Source: an uncultured SAR116 cluster alpha proteobacterium (GTDB lineage Bacteria > Pseudomonadota > Alphaproteobacteria > Puniceispirillales > Puniceispirillaceae). From it: DNA of 64,000 nt. The notes beneath the pieces are model-generated. The model was not told where the DNA came from and made no database searches. It saw only the letters and a program-made list of their open reading frames with translations. Position 1 is the first letter of the stretch. Every line of letters starts with the position of its first letter. Positions 47,713 through 56,432 of this stretch are shown piece by piece. The stretch lies in the NCBI GenBank assembly GCA_902520885.1, contig CABYPW010000010.1, positions 22,669 to 86,668 on the forward strand. Direction: 5' to 3'. Both the position numbers and the translations under genes were made by a program.

Positions 47713-48477
47713 TTAATTATCTTCCATAAAAGCAACATCCCGAGGTAATGGCTGCAAATGTGCTCCTCCATCAAGAATAATTGTCTCTCCCGTCATAGAG
47801 GATGTAGATAATATTAAACGTGCAGCGGCGACTATATCTTCTTTATCTGCGCCTTTTCTAAGCAAATTTCGTTTATGAGAACGTTTGAATTCTTCATCTG
47901 TTTGGCCGCCTGAAGGAAGGGTGATTCCAGGCGCAATTGCATTTACCCTAAGTGCAGGCGCATATGCCTGTGCTGCCAAAATACCAAAATTCTGGAGAGC
48001 CGCTTTTGATAAAGTATAGGTGAAGTAATCTGGATTAAGGCCAAATAACTTTGAGTCAAGAATATTTATTACACATCCACTATTTTTTGCTCTGAATTGT
48101 TTCGCAAATTCTGAAGTTAAAATTGCAGGAGCAGCAACATTAATCGCTATATGTCTTTGTAAAGTCTGGACGGAAAAATCATTAATTTCATCATAAACGA
48201 ATAAAGAGGCATTGTTTATTAAAGCAGACAGGGGTAGCCCCCGAGAAGCATCTTTAATCAATTGTTTACAGGCGTCGGGATTAGACAAATCAGCTTGAAG
48301 AACCTCGACTTCCCTGCCCTTTTCTATAAGGCTTTTACATAGTGCCTCCGCTGATTTTCTATTTTTATTACAATGTATTATTACGTACCAACCATCTGCT
48401 GCGAGATGTGTTGCAAGCGCAGCTCCAATACGCTTAGACCCGCCTGTAATTAAAATTTTTTTTAAGCTTAAACCCAT
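47713..48477 (-). CDS. Short-chain dehydrogenase, pteridine-reductase (FolM)-like
   Basis: 254 residues. Rossmann SDR: LITGGSKRIGAALATHLAADGW, ADLSNPDACKQLI, LINNASLFVYD, and the active-site YTLSKAALQ with Tyr and Lys four residues apart; SGGQTDEEFKRSHKRNLLRKGADKEDI and TGETIILDGGAHL at the end. The SKRIG variation of the Gly loop and the union with folB suggest dihydromonapterin or dihydrofolate reductase activity (FolM-like). No DHFR (folA) gene is in the window. The function is an inference. Confidence 0.82.
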   Translation of the reverse strand: MGLSLKKILITGGSKRIGAALATHLAADGWYVIIHCNKNRKSAEALCKSLIEKGREVEVLQADLSNPDACKQLIKDASRGLPLSALINNASLFVYDEINDFSVQTLQRHIAINVAAPAILTSEFAKQFRAKNSGCVINILDSKLFGLNPDYFTYTLSKAALQNFGILAAQAYAPALRVNAIAPGITLPSGGQTDEEFKRSHKRNLLRKGADKEDIVAAARLILSTSSMTGETIILDGGAHLQPLPRDVAFMEDN

Positions 48478-48546
48478 TTTTTATCCTGAATTTTAATAGA
48501 AAACATAACACAAAAATATTTAAACCAATAGTAAAACGCGCAGAAT

Positions 48547-49533
48547 TTAAAGTGCCGGAGCTATAAAATGAGGATAAATTGAAGTCCGTTTACAGATTTC
48601 CAAAACGTTTAATTCACGCATCAATCCGTAATTTGTAACCAGAACAGACATTAAGCCTGCTGCATTAGCTCCTAAGATGTCTGTATGTAACGAATCTCCG
48701 ATCATTGCTATACGTGATTTTTTTAGGGCCTTAGTCGTTTTTCTCTGAAGAATTTTAATAGCCATTTGAAATGAAGCAGGATATGGTTTTCCATACCATT
48801 CTACTGGGAATTCTACCTGCTTCATAGCTCGAGCCACCCAATATCCGGGTTCGGCAGAAAACCTATTTTCTTGTGGGGCTGTAATATCTGGATTTGCAAC
48901 GAAAACAGTCCTAGGGTTTTCTCTCAATGCTGCCTCAAGTTTTGATTGCTTGGTATCTGTCCACCGAATACTTCCTATAAACGCAAAAGCCTCAGCTTGC
49001 CGCAAGGCATCATAAAAAATCCCCACTTTATGATTGAAATCCAAACAATTTTTAAGTGGTGCAGTGCCTTCATCTAGGCGCATTATATTTTTTTCAGATT
49101 TATTTATTAGCTTTTCCTCAAGGACATCTCTACTCGATATAATGTCATGCCTGTTTATTTCTAATCCCCAACTTTTATAAATCTGTGCTGTTTTCTTGGA
49201 GGGCTGACTAGCACCATTCGTTAGAATAACAAACGGAAGATTGCGCCGGGAAATTTCAGAAAAAAAATTTTGGAAACCCGGAGTTAAATTATTTCCAATG
49301 TTTACGATTCCATACCCATCTAAAATAAGTCCATCCACCTCATCAAGAAGTTCACAAACAGAACCTAACATTTTTGGATTGATTGATTTGGTTTCGGGTA
49401 AAATTGGTCTTAACAACTCGTAAATCTTAAATGCGCTTTCTGCATTTAATTTATTTGCTGATGGAATTTCAGCACTATACAAGTTTAGCCTATTGTTATC
49501 AATACAATCAGGACTATTTTCTTTATCAGTCAT
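48547..49533 (-). CDS. HAD-superfamily class IIA hydrolase (TIGR01459-like)
   Basis: 328 residues. Motif I is LILDGYGIVNIG: the nucleophile Asp is kept while the second position usually Asp is Tyr, as in the TIGR01459 group where it is Trp. Others: VILTNGASQPSKK (motif II), YGKPYPASFQMAIKIL with the Lys, and MIGDSLHTDILGANAAGLMSVLVTNYG (motifs III-IV and Asp pair). The first 60 or so residues are an extension. NagD-like sugar-phosphate phosphatases share this cap type, but the substrate is unknown. Divergent to the FAD oxidoreductase. Confidence 0.85.
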   Translation of the reverse strand: MTDKENSPDCIDNNRLNLYSAEIPSANKLNAESAFKIYELLRPILPETKSINPKMLGSVCELLDEVDGLILDGYGIVNIGNNLTPGFQNFFSEISRRNLPFVILTNGASQPSKKTAQIYKSWGLEINRHDIISSRDVLEEKLINKSEKNIMRLDEGTAPLKNCLDFNHKVGIFYDALRQAEAFAFIGSIRWTDTKQSKLEAALRENPRTVFVANPDITAPQENRFSAEPGYWVARAMKQVEFPVEWYGKPYPASFQMAIKILQRKTTKALKKSRIAMIGDSLHTDILGANAAGLMSVLVTNYGLMRELNVLEICKRTSIYPHFIAPAL

Positions 49534-49638
49534 ATTTATAAACGTTTTTTTGAAAAATTGACATTTTTAAATACCCATTGTTGATCAACTTTAGATTGAA
49601 TTTCTTTAAGTGATAAACCTCTAAAGCGGAGAATTCAA

Positions 49639-50664
49639 ATAAACACATTAAAACAAACATACGAATTTGTCATTATTGGTTCTGGAGTAGCTGGATTATC
49701 CGCTGCAAACACTCTTACCAAAAATAAAAGAGATGTGCTCATAGTTGATAAGGGAAATAATCCTGGCGGAAGATTATCTACAAGAAACCACCCTTTATTT
49801 TCGTTTGATCATGGCGCTCAATTTTTCACAACAAAAGATAGTGAATTTAATGAATTAGTTCAAAAAGCTGCTAAAAATAAAGAAATAGCTGTTTTTGATC
49901 ATCCCCAAAAAGGCCTAGTATACGCTGGCAATCCTGTATTTAAGACATTTATTTCAAAATTAGCAAGCCCTTTTAACATTGTTCAAAATGCACTTGTAAC
50001 AAAAATTGAAAAGGAAGTGGGAAAAGGTATTAGAGGTTGGTGTATATCAATAGAAAACTCAAACCCTATTTATGCAAATAATGTTATTCTGACAATGCCC
50101 GCACCCCAAACACATGCAATACTTCCAGAATTTCTAACAGAGCTAAGACAAACGAGTTTGAAAGCTAAATATCAGCCTTGTATTGCAATTTTGGCAGGTT
50201 TTCAATTATCACACGATTCTGCGTTAATTTTGAATAAGAACCAGTCAACATTTGAACCCATATTACTGGAAAAAAGAAATATAAGCTGGTCCATTGGAAA
50301 ATGGTCACATGGAGAAAAGAATAACACGTCTTATCTTTCTATAATCATTCATGCGAGTCCCAAATTTTCCTTTAAAAATATTGAAAGGAATCTAAATCAG
50401 CTGTCTCATGAGTTATGGGGGGAATGGAAATCATATATTAGTGAGGATAACAAACTTAATATATCTGCGCTACCAGAACAGATTTCTTACTTGGAAGGCC
50501 ACAAATGGCGTTTTGCGAAGGTATCCAAAATTGCCAGTGACTCACATATGCGTACTAATATGCAACATTCAATTGCTCTGGCAGGTGACTGGCTTTCTGG
50601 ACCACGCATTGAATCAGCGTGGATTTCAGGAAGAAATGCCGCTGTTTCATTATTAGCAAAATAA
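49639..50664 (+). CDS. FAD-dependent amine-oxidase/renalase-like oxidoreductase (non-ATG start)
   Basis: About 341 residues. The N-terminal FAD loop FVIIGSGVAGLSAANTL lies upstream of the first conventional start (GTG at 49735), so the gene must begin earlier. No ATG, GTG or TTG is in frame before that loop after the stop; the ATA at 49639 (GGAG 7 nt upstream) or ATT at 49633 is the best start. Other features: GGRLSTRNHPLFSFDHGAQFFT, typical of renalase/NAD(P)-binding oxidoreductases, and the C-terminal ALAGDWLSGPRIESAWISGRNAAVSLL second FAD motif. Substrate unknown. Confidence 0.8.
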   Translation: MNTLKQTYEFVIIGSGVAGLSAANTLTKNKRDVLIVDKGNNPGGRLSTRNHPLFSFDHGAQFFTTKDSEFNELVQKAAKNKEIAVFDHPQKGLVYAGNPVFKTFISKLASPFNIVQNALVTKIEKEVGKGIRGWCISIENSNPIYANNVILTMPAPQTHAILPEFLTELRQTSLKAKYQPCIAILAGFQLSHDSALILNKNQSTFEPILLEKRNISWSIGKWSHGEKNNTSYLSIIIHASPKFSFKNIERNLNQLSHELWGEWKSYISEDNKLNISALPEQISYLEGHKWRFAKVSKIASDSHMRTNMQHSIALAGDWLSGPRIESAWISGRNAAVSLLAK

Positions 50665-50742
50665 TAATATCAATTTACCACTCAAAATAATATTTAATTT
50701 CTAATTAATACAACACATCAGAGGTAAAAACAGATGCAACAC

Positions 50743-50770
50743 TTGACAGAAATAGTCCAAGATGTATAGT
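50743..50770 (+). promoter_or_regulatory. Sigma-70 promoter of rplU-rpmA
   Basis: TTGACA (50743-50748), a perfect -35, and TATAGT (50765-50770) are 16 nt apart. AAGATG (50759-50764) and CATCTT (50775-50780) form an inverted repeat straddling the -10 box, possibly an operator. The leader to rplU would be about 115 nt. Confidence 0.7.
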
Positions 50771-50890
50771 CTCGCATCTTCTTAAGATTTTTATGCTCGA
50801 TTTAATTCTTATGAATTTTTAACTAACTATAATTGTTGCAAAATTTATCGTGATTAAGAAATTTATTAACTTTTTATTAAAGGTGTCTCC

Positions 50891-51397
50891 ATGTATGCTG
50901 TGGTGAAAACAGGTGGTAAACAATACCGTGTTTCAAAAGAAGACACAATAATGGTTGAATTTATTAAGGCAGAGGCTGGGTCAACTATTTATTTAGACAA
51001 TGTGATGATGCTAAATAATAATGGTGATTTAACTATTGGAACACCAAAGGTTGATGGTGCCGTAGTTTCAGCTAAAGTGGTAAAACAAGCTCGCGGTCCC
51101 AAGTTGATTATTTTTCGTCGAAAGCGACGTAAAAACCATCGAAGAACTCAGGGGCATAGACAAGATTTAACACTTCTCAAAATAATAGATATAAGTCCAG
51201 ATGGGAAGATAAAAGCCTCAAATAAAAAAACCCAACCAGAAGGTGACAAAGAAAATAAAAGCACTACAAAAGAAACAAGTGTAAAAAAGAGTATTAAAAA
51301 ACAAACTTTAAAAAAGGCAAGTAGTGCAAAGGCTGCTACTAAAAAATCAGCTGCTAAGAAAGCAACTGCAAAAAAAACGCCCAGTGTAAAGAAATAA
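50891..51397 (+). CDS. rplU: 50S ribosomal protein L21 with a long basic tail
   Basis: 168 residues. The first 100 or so are a normal L21 ([56 protein letters not shown]). After that comes a 65-residue tail rich in Lys, Ala, Ser and Thr ([18 protein letters not shown] at the end). L21 binds 23S rRNA with L20. Basic tails of this kind are seen in alphaproteobacterial L21. AAAGG lies upstream and rpmA follows 13 nt later. Confidence 0.95.
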   Translation: MYAVVKTGGKQYRVSKEDTIMVEFIKAEAGSTIYLDNVMMLNNNGDLTIGTPKVDGAVVSAKVVKQARGPKLIIFRRKRRKNHRRTQGHRQDLTLLKIIDISPDGKIKASNKKTQPEGDKENKSTTKETSVKKSIKKQTLKKASSAKAATKKSAAKKATAKKTPSVKK

Positions 51398-51410
51398 TAG
51401 GAGTTTAAAG

Positions 51411-51677
51411 ATGGCTCACAAAAAAGCAGGTGGAAGTTCTCGTAATGGACGTGATTCAGCTGGCCGTCGTTTAGGGGTTAAAAAATTCGGTGGCGAAGCT
51501 GTGTTGGCAGGAAACATCATCGTTCGACAGAGAGGAACTAAGTTTCATCCAGGTGAAAACGTAGGAATGGGAAAAGATCACACGTTATTCGCACTGACAA
51601 CAGGTTCGGTAAACTTTAGAAAGAAAACAGGTGGGCGAACGTTCGTGAATGTTTCAGAAGCTGTTGCTGCAGAATAA
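51411..51677 (+). CDS. rpmA: 50S ribosomal protein L27
   Basis: 88 residues. [29 protein letters not shown] is the L27 N-terminal arm that reaches the peptidyl transferase centre, followed by [27 protein letters not shown]. There is no cleavable leader as seen in Firmicutes. AGGAG lies 9 nt before the ATG. It ends the rplU-rpmA unit at a clear terminator. Confidence 0.98.
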   Translation: MAHKKAGGSSRNGRDSAGRRLGVKKFGGEAVLAGNIIVRQRGTKFHPGENVGMGKDHTLFALTTGSVNFRKKTGGRTFVNVSEAVAAE

Positions 51678-51700
51678 ATCAAAAAAAATATTTTTTTCGG

Positions 51701-51727
51701 GGGAAAGCCAGAGGTTTTCCCTTTTTT
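51701..51727 (+). terminator. Intrinsic terminator after rpmA
   Basis: GGGAAAGCC (51701-51709) pairs with GGTTTTCCC (51713-51721) through nine pairs including one G-T wobble, around the loop AGA, and is followed by six T. A classical strong terminator, so obg is expressed mainly from its own start further downstream. Confidence 0.88.
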
Positions 51728-51790
51728 GTTTAAACGGTGTTTAGTTAAGCTTAAATTTGCAGAACAATCATTAATGCAAAATCATAAAAA

Positions 51791-52828
51791 ATGAAATTCC
51801 TCGACCAAGCAAAAATTTTTATTCGTTCTGGAAATGGAGGACCAGGTTCTGTAAGTTTCAGACGTGAAGCGAATGTGCCATATGGAGGTCCAGATGGTGG
51901 AGATGGTGGACGCGGGGGAGACATAATTGCAAGATGTGTTGATGGTTTAAATACACTTATTGATTTTCGCTACCATCAACATTTTAAAGCTGAGTCAGGT
52001 CGCCCTGGGGCGGGTAGAGATAAATCTGGATTATCTGGAAAATCTATTATTTTAAAACTTCCTGTCGGGACTCAAATATTATCTGATGACCAATCGATGA
52101 TATTAGCGGATCTTACCAATGTTGGACAGGAAATTATCTTAGCAAAAGGCGGTGTAGGTGGACATGGAAATGCATTTTTCAAATCGTCTACCAATCAAGC
52201 GCCTAAAAAATCTCAGCCAGGCATTATGGGAATAGAAATGTGGATTTGGCTTCGTTTAAAACTAATTGCAGATGCCGGATTAATTGGATTACCAAATGCA
52301 GGTAAATCAACATTCCTAAGTGTTGTTTCTGCTGCAAAACCAAAAATCGCAGACTATCCTTTTACAACATTACATCCTAATTTAGGGGTTGTCGCCATTG
52401 ACGAAAAAGAATTTGTAATGGCAGATATACCTGGACTTATAAAGGGCGCTCATGATGGAGCGGGAATAGGCCACCGCTTTTTAGGACATGTAGAAAGATG
52501 CCTTGTGTTACTGCATTTGATAGATGCGACAGACGCAGACCCAGTTGAGAGTTGGCGAACCATTCGTTCCGAACTATCTGCTTATAATGACGATTTATCT
52601 AAAAAGCCAGAAATTATAGCCTTGTCTAAATGTGACGCAGCACCTAAAGATTATGTTACGGACTTAATAAGTGAACTGCAAAAAGCTAGTGGTACTGAAA
52701 TTTACCGTCTATCCTCTGTTACAGGTTCTGGTTTGAATAAGATATTGCGTGCAATATATGATGTGATAAAACGTGAAAACGTAAAGCAGAAAAATGAAGG
52801 GAAGGTTAATGAAAGATGGCAGCCTTAA
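51791..52828 (+). CDS. obg: GTPase Obg (CgtA)
   Basis: 345 residues. N-terminal glycine-rich Obg fold (KIFIRSGNGGPGSVSFRREANVPYGGPDGGDGG, about 1-158) and a G domain with GLPNAGKST (G1), TTLHP (G2), DIPGLIKGAHDGAGIGHRFLGH (G3), SKCD (G4 in place of NKxD) and a C-terminal SSVTG. It binds the large ribosomal subunit and acts in assembly and stress control. The OCT domain of some species is absent, as usual in this class. The ribosome site is weak at the ATG. Confidence 0.96.
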   Translation: MKFLDQAKIFIRSGNGGPGSVSFRREANVPYGGPDGGDGGRGGDIIARCVDGLNTLIDFRYHQHFKAESGRPGAGRDKSGLSGKSIILKLPVGTQILSDDQSMILADLTNVGQEIILAKGGVGGHGNAFFKSSTNQAPKKSQPGIMGIEMWIWLRLKLIADAGLIGLPNAGKSTFLSVVSAAKPKIADYPFTTLHPNLGVVAIDEKEFVMADIPGLIKGAHDGAGIGHRFLGHVERCLVLLHLIDATDADPVESWRTIRSELSAYNDDLSKKPEIIALSKCDAAPKDYVTDLISELQKASGTEIYRLSSVTGSGLNKILRAIYDVIKRENVKQKNEGKVNERWQP

Positions 52829-52875
52829 AATGAATTTCTATTTGAGAAGTAACTAAATTCAAGGTTTTAACTTAA

Positions 52876-54033
52876 GTGAAAAATTTATCAAACAAAGTAA
52901 GAGAGGCATCCTGCATTGTAGTCAAAATTGGGTCTGCTTTACTTATAAATGAGTCGACTGGAAGAATAAAATCACATTGGGTCAAATCTCTTTGCAAAGA
53001 TATTGCTTTATTAAAATCAAGTGGAAAGAAAATTGTTCTTGTTTCTTCTGGGTCCATTGCAATTGGACGAGAAATCCTTAATCTTAAATTCAAATCTATA
53101 AAACTTGAAGAAAAACAAGCGGCGGCGGCTGTGGGACAAGGACAGCTTATGCGCCTTTGGGCTCATTATCTAGCACAACATCAAATTACTGCTGCACAAA
53201 TTTTACTCGCACCAGAAGATACAGAAACAAGAAGACGTCACTTAAATGCCAGAGCAACAATAAAGACTCTCTTAAACCTCGATGTTGTTCCTGTTGTAAA
53301 TGAAAATGATACTGTTACAACATATGAAATAAGATTTGGGGATAATGATAGGCTAGCAGCTCGAGTAGCAGGAATGATTTCTGCTGACCTACTAATTTTA
53401 TTATCTGATATTGATGGGTTATATACTGCTGACCCCTCACGTAATGTAAATGCCAAACATGTTCCAGAAATCAATGAAATAACGGAAGATATTTTAGCTA
53501 TGGGAGGTAGTACAAATTCGACTTTTGCCTCTGGTGGAATGATAACAAAATTATCAGCAGGCCAGATTGCAACAAAAGCCGGCGCTGACATGATTATTTG
53601 TGATGGTCGACCTAAAAACCCTCTAGATCGGCTGCTAAATGGTGACCGTGCAAGTTTATTTTATTCGAGGATAGAACCACATACAGCTCGTGAAAAATGG
53701 ATTGCTGGAACTCTTAAAGTTTCGGGCAGTGTAACGATTGATAAAGGTGCCTTAAGAGCAATAAGTGAAGGAAAATCTTTATTACCAGCAGGTATAAAAT
53801 CTATTTCCGGAAATTTTGAAAGAGGTGATGTTATTTCGGTGAAGACGGATGACAATTTTGAAATAGCTAGAGGTCTCTCAAACTATTCCAATAGGCAGGC
53901 AAATCAGCTAAAAGGTAAGAAAAGTGCTTCTTTCGCATCAATAGTGGGTTTTCAAGGACGCGCTGAATTAATTCACGCTGATGATTTAGTAATGATGAAA
54001 ATAAAAAGAGAAGATAATGAGTCAACTTTATAA
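52876..54033 (+). CDS. proB: Glutamate 5-kinase
   Basis: 385 residues from a GTG at 52876. First step of proline synthesis. Seen: VVKIGSALLINE, VLVSSGSIAIGREIL, AAVGQGQLMRLWAHYL, VVPVVNENDTVTTYEIRFGDNDRLAARVA, LLSDIDGLYTADP, and a C-terminal PUA domain (about 285-370; LLPAGIKSISGNFERGDVISV). proA overlaps the last 17 nt, so they are translationally coupled. Confidence 0.96.
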   Translation: MKNLSNKVREASCIVVKIGSALLINESTGRIKSHWVKSLCKDIALLKSSGKKIVLVSSGSIAIGREILNLKFKSIKLEEKQAAAAVGQGQLMRLWAHYLAQHQITAAQILLAPEDTETRRRHLNARATIKTLLNLDVVPVVNENDTVTTYEIRFGDNDRLAARVAGMISADLLILLSDIDGLYTADPSRNVNAKHVPEINEITEDILAMGGSTNSTFASGGMITKLSAGQIATKAGADMIICDGRPKNPLDRLLNGDRASLFYSRIEPHTAREKWIAGTLKVSGSVTIDKGALRAISEGKSLLPAGIKSISGNFERGDVISVKTDDNFEIARGLSNYSNRQANQLKGKKSASFASIVGFQGRAELIHADDLVMMKIKREDNESTL

Positions 54034-55303
54034 TTCCATAAAAGACTTATCTGTGGTTGATATGATAGATTATCTAACTCACGAAGCAAGACAAGCACAA
54101 CTGTTATTGGGACAATCTTCGCATTTGATAAGGCGTTCAGCGTTAACCAAAATTGCTGAAAGAATAAGAGTTCTAAGCAAACAAATTGTCGCCGCTAACC
54201 AATTAGACTTGTCTAATGCAAATGATAAACAGCTTCCTTCTTCTTTCGTTGATAGACTAAAACTTACTCCAGAAAGGATAAACGATATGGCAGCTGGGGT
54301 AGAAAATATTGCACAAATGCCAGACCCGTTAGGTAAAACATTATCAAAATGGAATGTTGAATCTGGACTTGAAATTGAACGTATATCTACTTCACTTGGT
54401 ACAATCGGTATTATCTACGAATCTAGACCAAATGTAACTATTGATGCCGGCGCATTATGTCTTAAATCTGGTAATTCAGCAATATTGCGTGGTGGTTCTG
54501 ATTCTTTTTATACGAGCTCTTTTCTTACAGAATTAATGCAAGAATGTCTCAGTGAGGTTAAATTACCAAAGTCAGCCATACAAATGATACCAACATCAGA
54601 TAGAGAAGCTGTAAATGTATTATTACAAGCTGCTGGAAAAATAGATGTAATTGTTCCTAGAGGTGGTAAATCTTTAGTAAGTTTAGTGCAAGAAGTAGCG
54701 CGTGTCCCTGTTTTTGCCCACCTTGAAGGTATTTGCCACATCTATGTAGCAGAGGAAGCAGACCCAGATATGGCACGCGAAATCACCTTAAATGCAAAAA
54801 TGCGAAGAACAGGAATTTGTGGCGCTTGTGAAACTTTACTTGTTGATAAGTCTGTTTCTCGTGATTTACTGCCAGATATTGCGAATAGCCTCTTAAAGGC
54901 TGGATGCGAACTTCGAGGAGATGAAGAAGTAAGGAAAATTTTACCCTCAATTAAGAAGGCAGATGAGGAAGATTGGCACAGAGAGTATTTAGATGCGATT
55001 TTGTCTATAAAAATTGTAGAGAATTTTGAAACTGCTATAGAGCATATCAATAAATATAGCTCTGGCCATACGGAGTCTATTATCACGCAAAATAAAAAAC
55101 TAGCCGAACGGTTTTTAGCAGAAGTTGATAGTGCAATTGTTATGACAAATGCATCTACCCAATTTGCAGACGGGGGTGAATTTGGAATGGGAGCAGAAAT
55201 TGGAATTGCAACAGGAAAACTGCATGCTAGGGGTCCTGTCGGCGCTGAACAACTTACAAGTTTTAAATATATAGTAAGGGGGCATGGTGAAACGCGAAAA
55301 TAA
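54017..55303 (+). CDS. proA: Gamma-glutamyl phosphate reductase
   Basis: 428 residues. Second step of proline synthesis, NADPH-dependent. ALDH-like fold with LGTIGIIYESRPNVTIDAGALCLKSGNSAILRGG, DVIVPRGGKSLVSLVQ, VPVFAHLEGICHIYV and the catalytic Cys in RRTGICGACETLLV; GPVGAEQLTSFKY near the end. The start overlaps proB, and nadD begins 20 nt before its stop, so three genes are coupled. Confidence 0.96.
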   Translation: MSQLYNSIKDLSVVDMIDYLTHEARQAQLLLGQSSHLIRRSALTKIAERIRVLSKQIVAANQLDLSNANDKQLPSSFVDRLKLTPERINDMAAGVENIAQMPDPLGKTLSKWNVESGLEIERISTSLGTIGIIYESRPNVTIDAGALCLKSGNSAILRGGSDSFYTSSFLTELMQECLSEVKLPKSAIQMIPTSDREAVNVLLQAAGKIDVIVPRGGKSLVSLVQEVARVPVFAHLEGICHIYVAEEADPDMAREITLNAKMRRTGICGACETLLVDKSVSRDLLPDIANSLLKAGCELRGDEEVRKILPSIKKADEEDWHREYLDAILSIKIVENFETAIEHINKYSSGHTESIITQNKKLAERFLAEVDSAIVMTNASTQFADGGEFGMGAEIGIATGKLHARGPVGAEQLTSFKYIVRGHGETRK

Positions 55304-55925
55304 AAACGTTTTTATAACACGCCTTTCTCATCATTTAAGAAAACAACGTATTGGATTAATGGGGGGGTCATTTAATCCAGCTCATCAGGCACATAAAGAA
55401 ATCGCAGAAGTTGCAAAAAAACAAGCCAAATTAAGTGAGATATGGTGGCTAGTTAGTCCGAAAAATCCTTTGAAGTCCGATATTAACATGATGCCGTTTG
55501 AACACAGACTATTAAGCGCAATAATGGTTGCTAATAATGTGCCTTGGCTTAAGGTACTTAATTATGAATATCAGCTTCAAATTGCAAATTGCTTCCCTAA
55601 CAAAAGAGCGTCAACAATTATTACCTTATCTCGATTGCGCCTTCAATTTCCTGTTACCTCATTCATATGGATAATGGGTGCCGATAATCTAATACAGTTT
55701 TTTGAATGGAAAGACCCACATCGAATTGCAAAACTCGTAGATATATTTGTAATGAACAGACCTGATTTTACCTTTAAGGCACTTTCTAGCAAAAGTGTTG
55801 CAATTCTTGGTAGTAGGTGCCCGCCTAGTCATTTAGGAACTGGTCGCAAACGCAAATGGGCTTTTTCTTTTTCAACTCGAAATACACTTTCAGCAACAAA
55901 AATTAGGAAAAATATGACTAATTAA
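55284..55925 (+). CDS. nadD: Nicotinate-nucleotide adenylyltransferase
   Basis: 213 residues. Makes deamido-NAD from nicotinate mononucleotide and ATP. Seen: IGLMGGSFNPAHQAHKEIAEVA (HxxH-type nucleotidyltransferase motif), WWLVSPKNPLK, MPFEHRLLSAIM, SFIWIMGADNLIQFFEWKDPHRIA and the ISxTxIR-like LSATKIRKNM. GGGGG lies before the ATG. It overlaps proA by 20 nt; rsfS follows after 79 nt. Confidence 0.92.
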   Translation: MVKRENKNVFITRLSHHLRKQRIGLMGGSFNPAHQAHKEIAEVAKKQAKLSEIWWLVSPKNPLKSDINMMPFEHRLLSAIMVANNVPWLKVLNYEYQLQIANCFPNKRASTIITLSRLRLQFPVTSFIWIMGADNLIQFFEWKDPHRIAKLVDIFVMNRPDFTFKALSSKSVAILGSRCPPSHLGTGRKRKWAFSFSTRNTLSATKIRKNMTN

Positions 55926-56004
55926 TAACTTACTTTCATCTCTGTTGTAGAAACAGTGAAAAAACGCTATATGTCGTATGTAAAATTTAAAAAGGAGATA
56001 GACA

Positions 56005-56382
56005 ATTTTCAGAAAAAAAAAGCATCTTTCACCTGAAGAGCTAAATACGCTCGTTTTACAAGCATTAGATGATGAGAAGGGTGAGGATATTTTATCTATT
56101 CCTCTTGGGAATAATTCTTCTATCGCTGATTATATTGTTATAGCATCTGGTACTTCCTCAAGAAAAGTACTTTCGATGGCACAGAATCTTGAAGTAAAAT
56201 TAAAAAAAGCTGGTGTCACTATTCTTGGTCGTGAAGGTGTAAAACAAGCAGATTGGGTTTTATTGGATGCATGCGATGTTATTGTTCATTTATTCAAGCC
56301 TGAGGTTAGGGAATTTTACGGTCTTGAGAGAATGTGGTCAGCTTCTGCGAATGACGAGAGCATTCAAGTATCGGTAGATTAA
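56005..56382 (+). CDS. rsfS: Ribosomal silencing factor RsfS, apparently with an AUU start
   Basis: 125 residues. It binds L14 and blocks subunit joining under starvation. The conserved N-terminal half (LVLQALDDEKGEDILSIPL, SIADYIVIASGTSSRKVLSMA) lies before the first ATG at 56176, so that ATG is not the start. No ATG, GTG or TTG is in frame between the stop at 55999-56001 and it. The ATT at 56005 has a perfect AAGGAG (55992-55997) 7 nt upstream. ADWVLLDACDVIVHLFKPEVREFYGLERMW closes the domain. A run of nine A (56013-56021) leaves open slippage or a homopolymer error that would join an ATG at 55971. Confidence 0.9.
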   Translation: MFRKKKHLSPEELNTLVLQALDDEKGEDILSIPLGNNSSIADYIVIASGTSSRKVLSMAQNLEVKLKKAGVTILGREGVKQADWVLLDACDVIVHLFKPEVREFYGLERMWSASANDESIQVSVD

Positions 56383-56432
56383 AATTTTTAATATTAATGA
56401 AGCTGAATTTAATTGAGGCCTAGTTACCATTT

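Noticed and set aside
49735..50664. FAD oxidoreductase starting at the GTG at 49735
   Set aside because: This would remove the GSGVAG FAD-binding loop that is coded in frame just upstream.
51190..51397. Frameshift or fusion as the cause of the L21 tail
   Set aside because: The tail is in frame, ends just before rpmA, and basic low-complexity L21 tails are usual in alphaproteobacteria.
56176..56382. rsfS read as a 68-residue truncated gene starting at the first ATG
   Set aside because: The conserved N-terminal half is fully open and in frame upstream, so the gene is complete with an unusual start.
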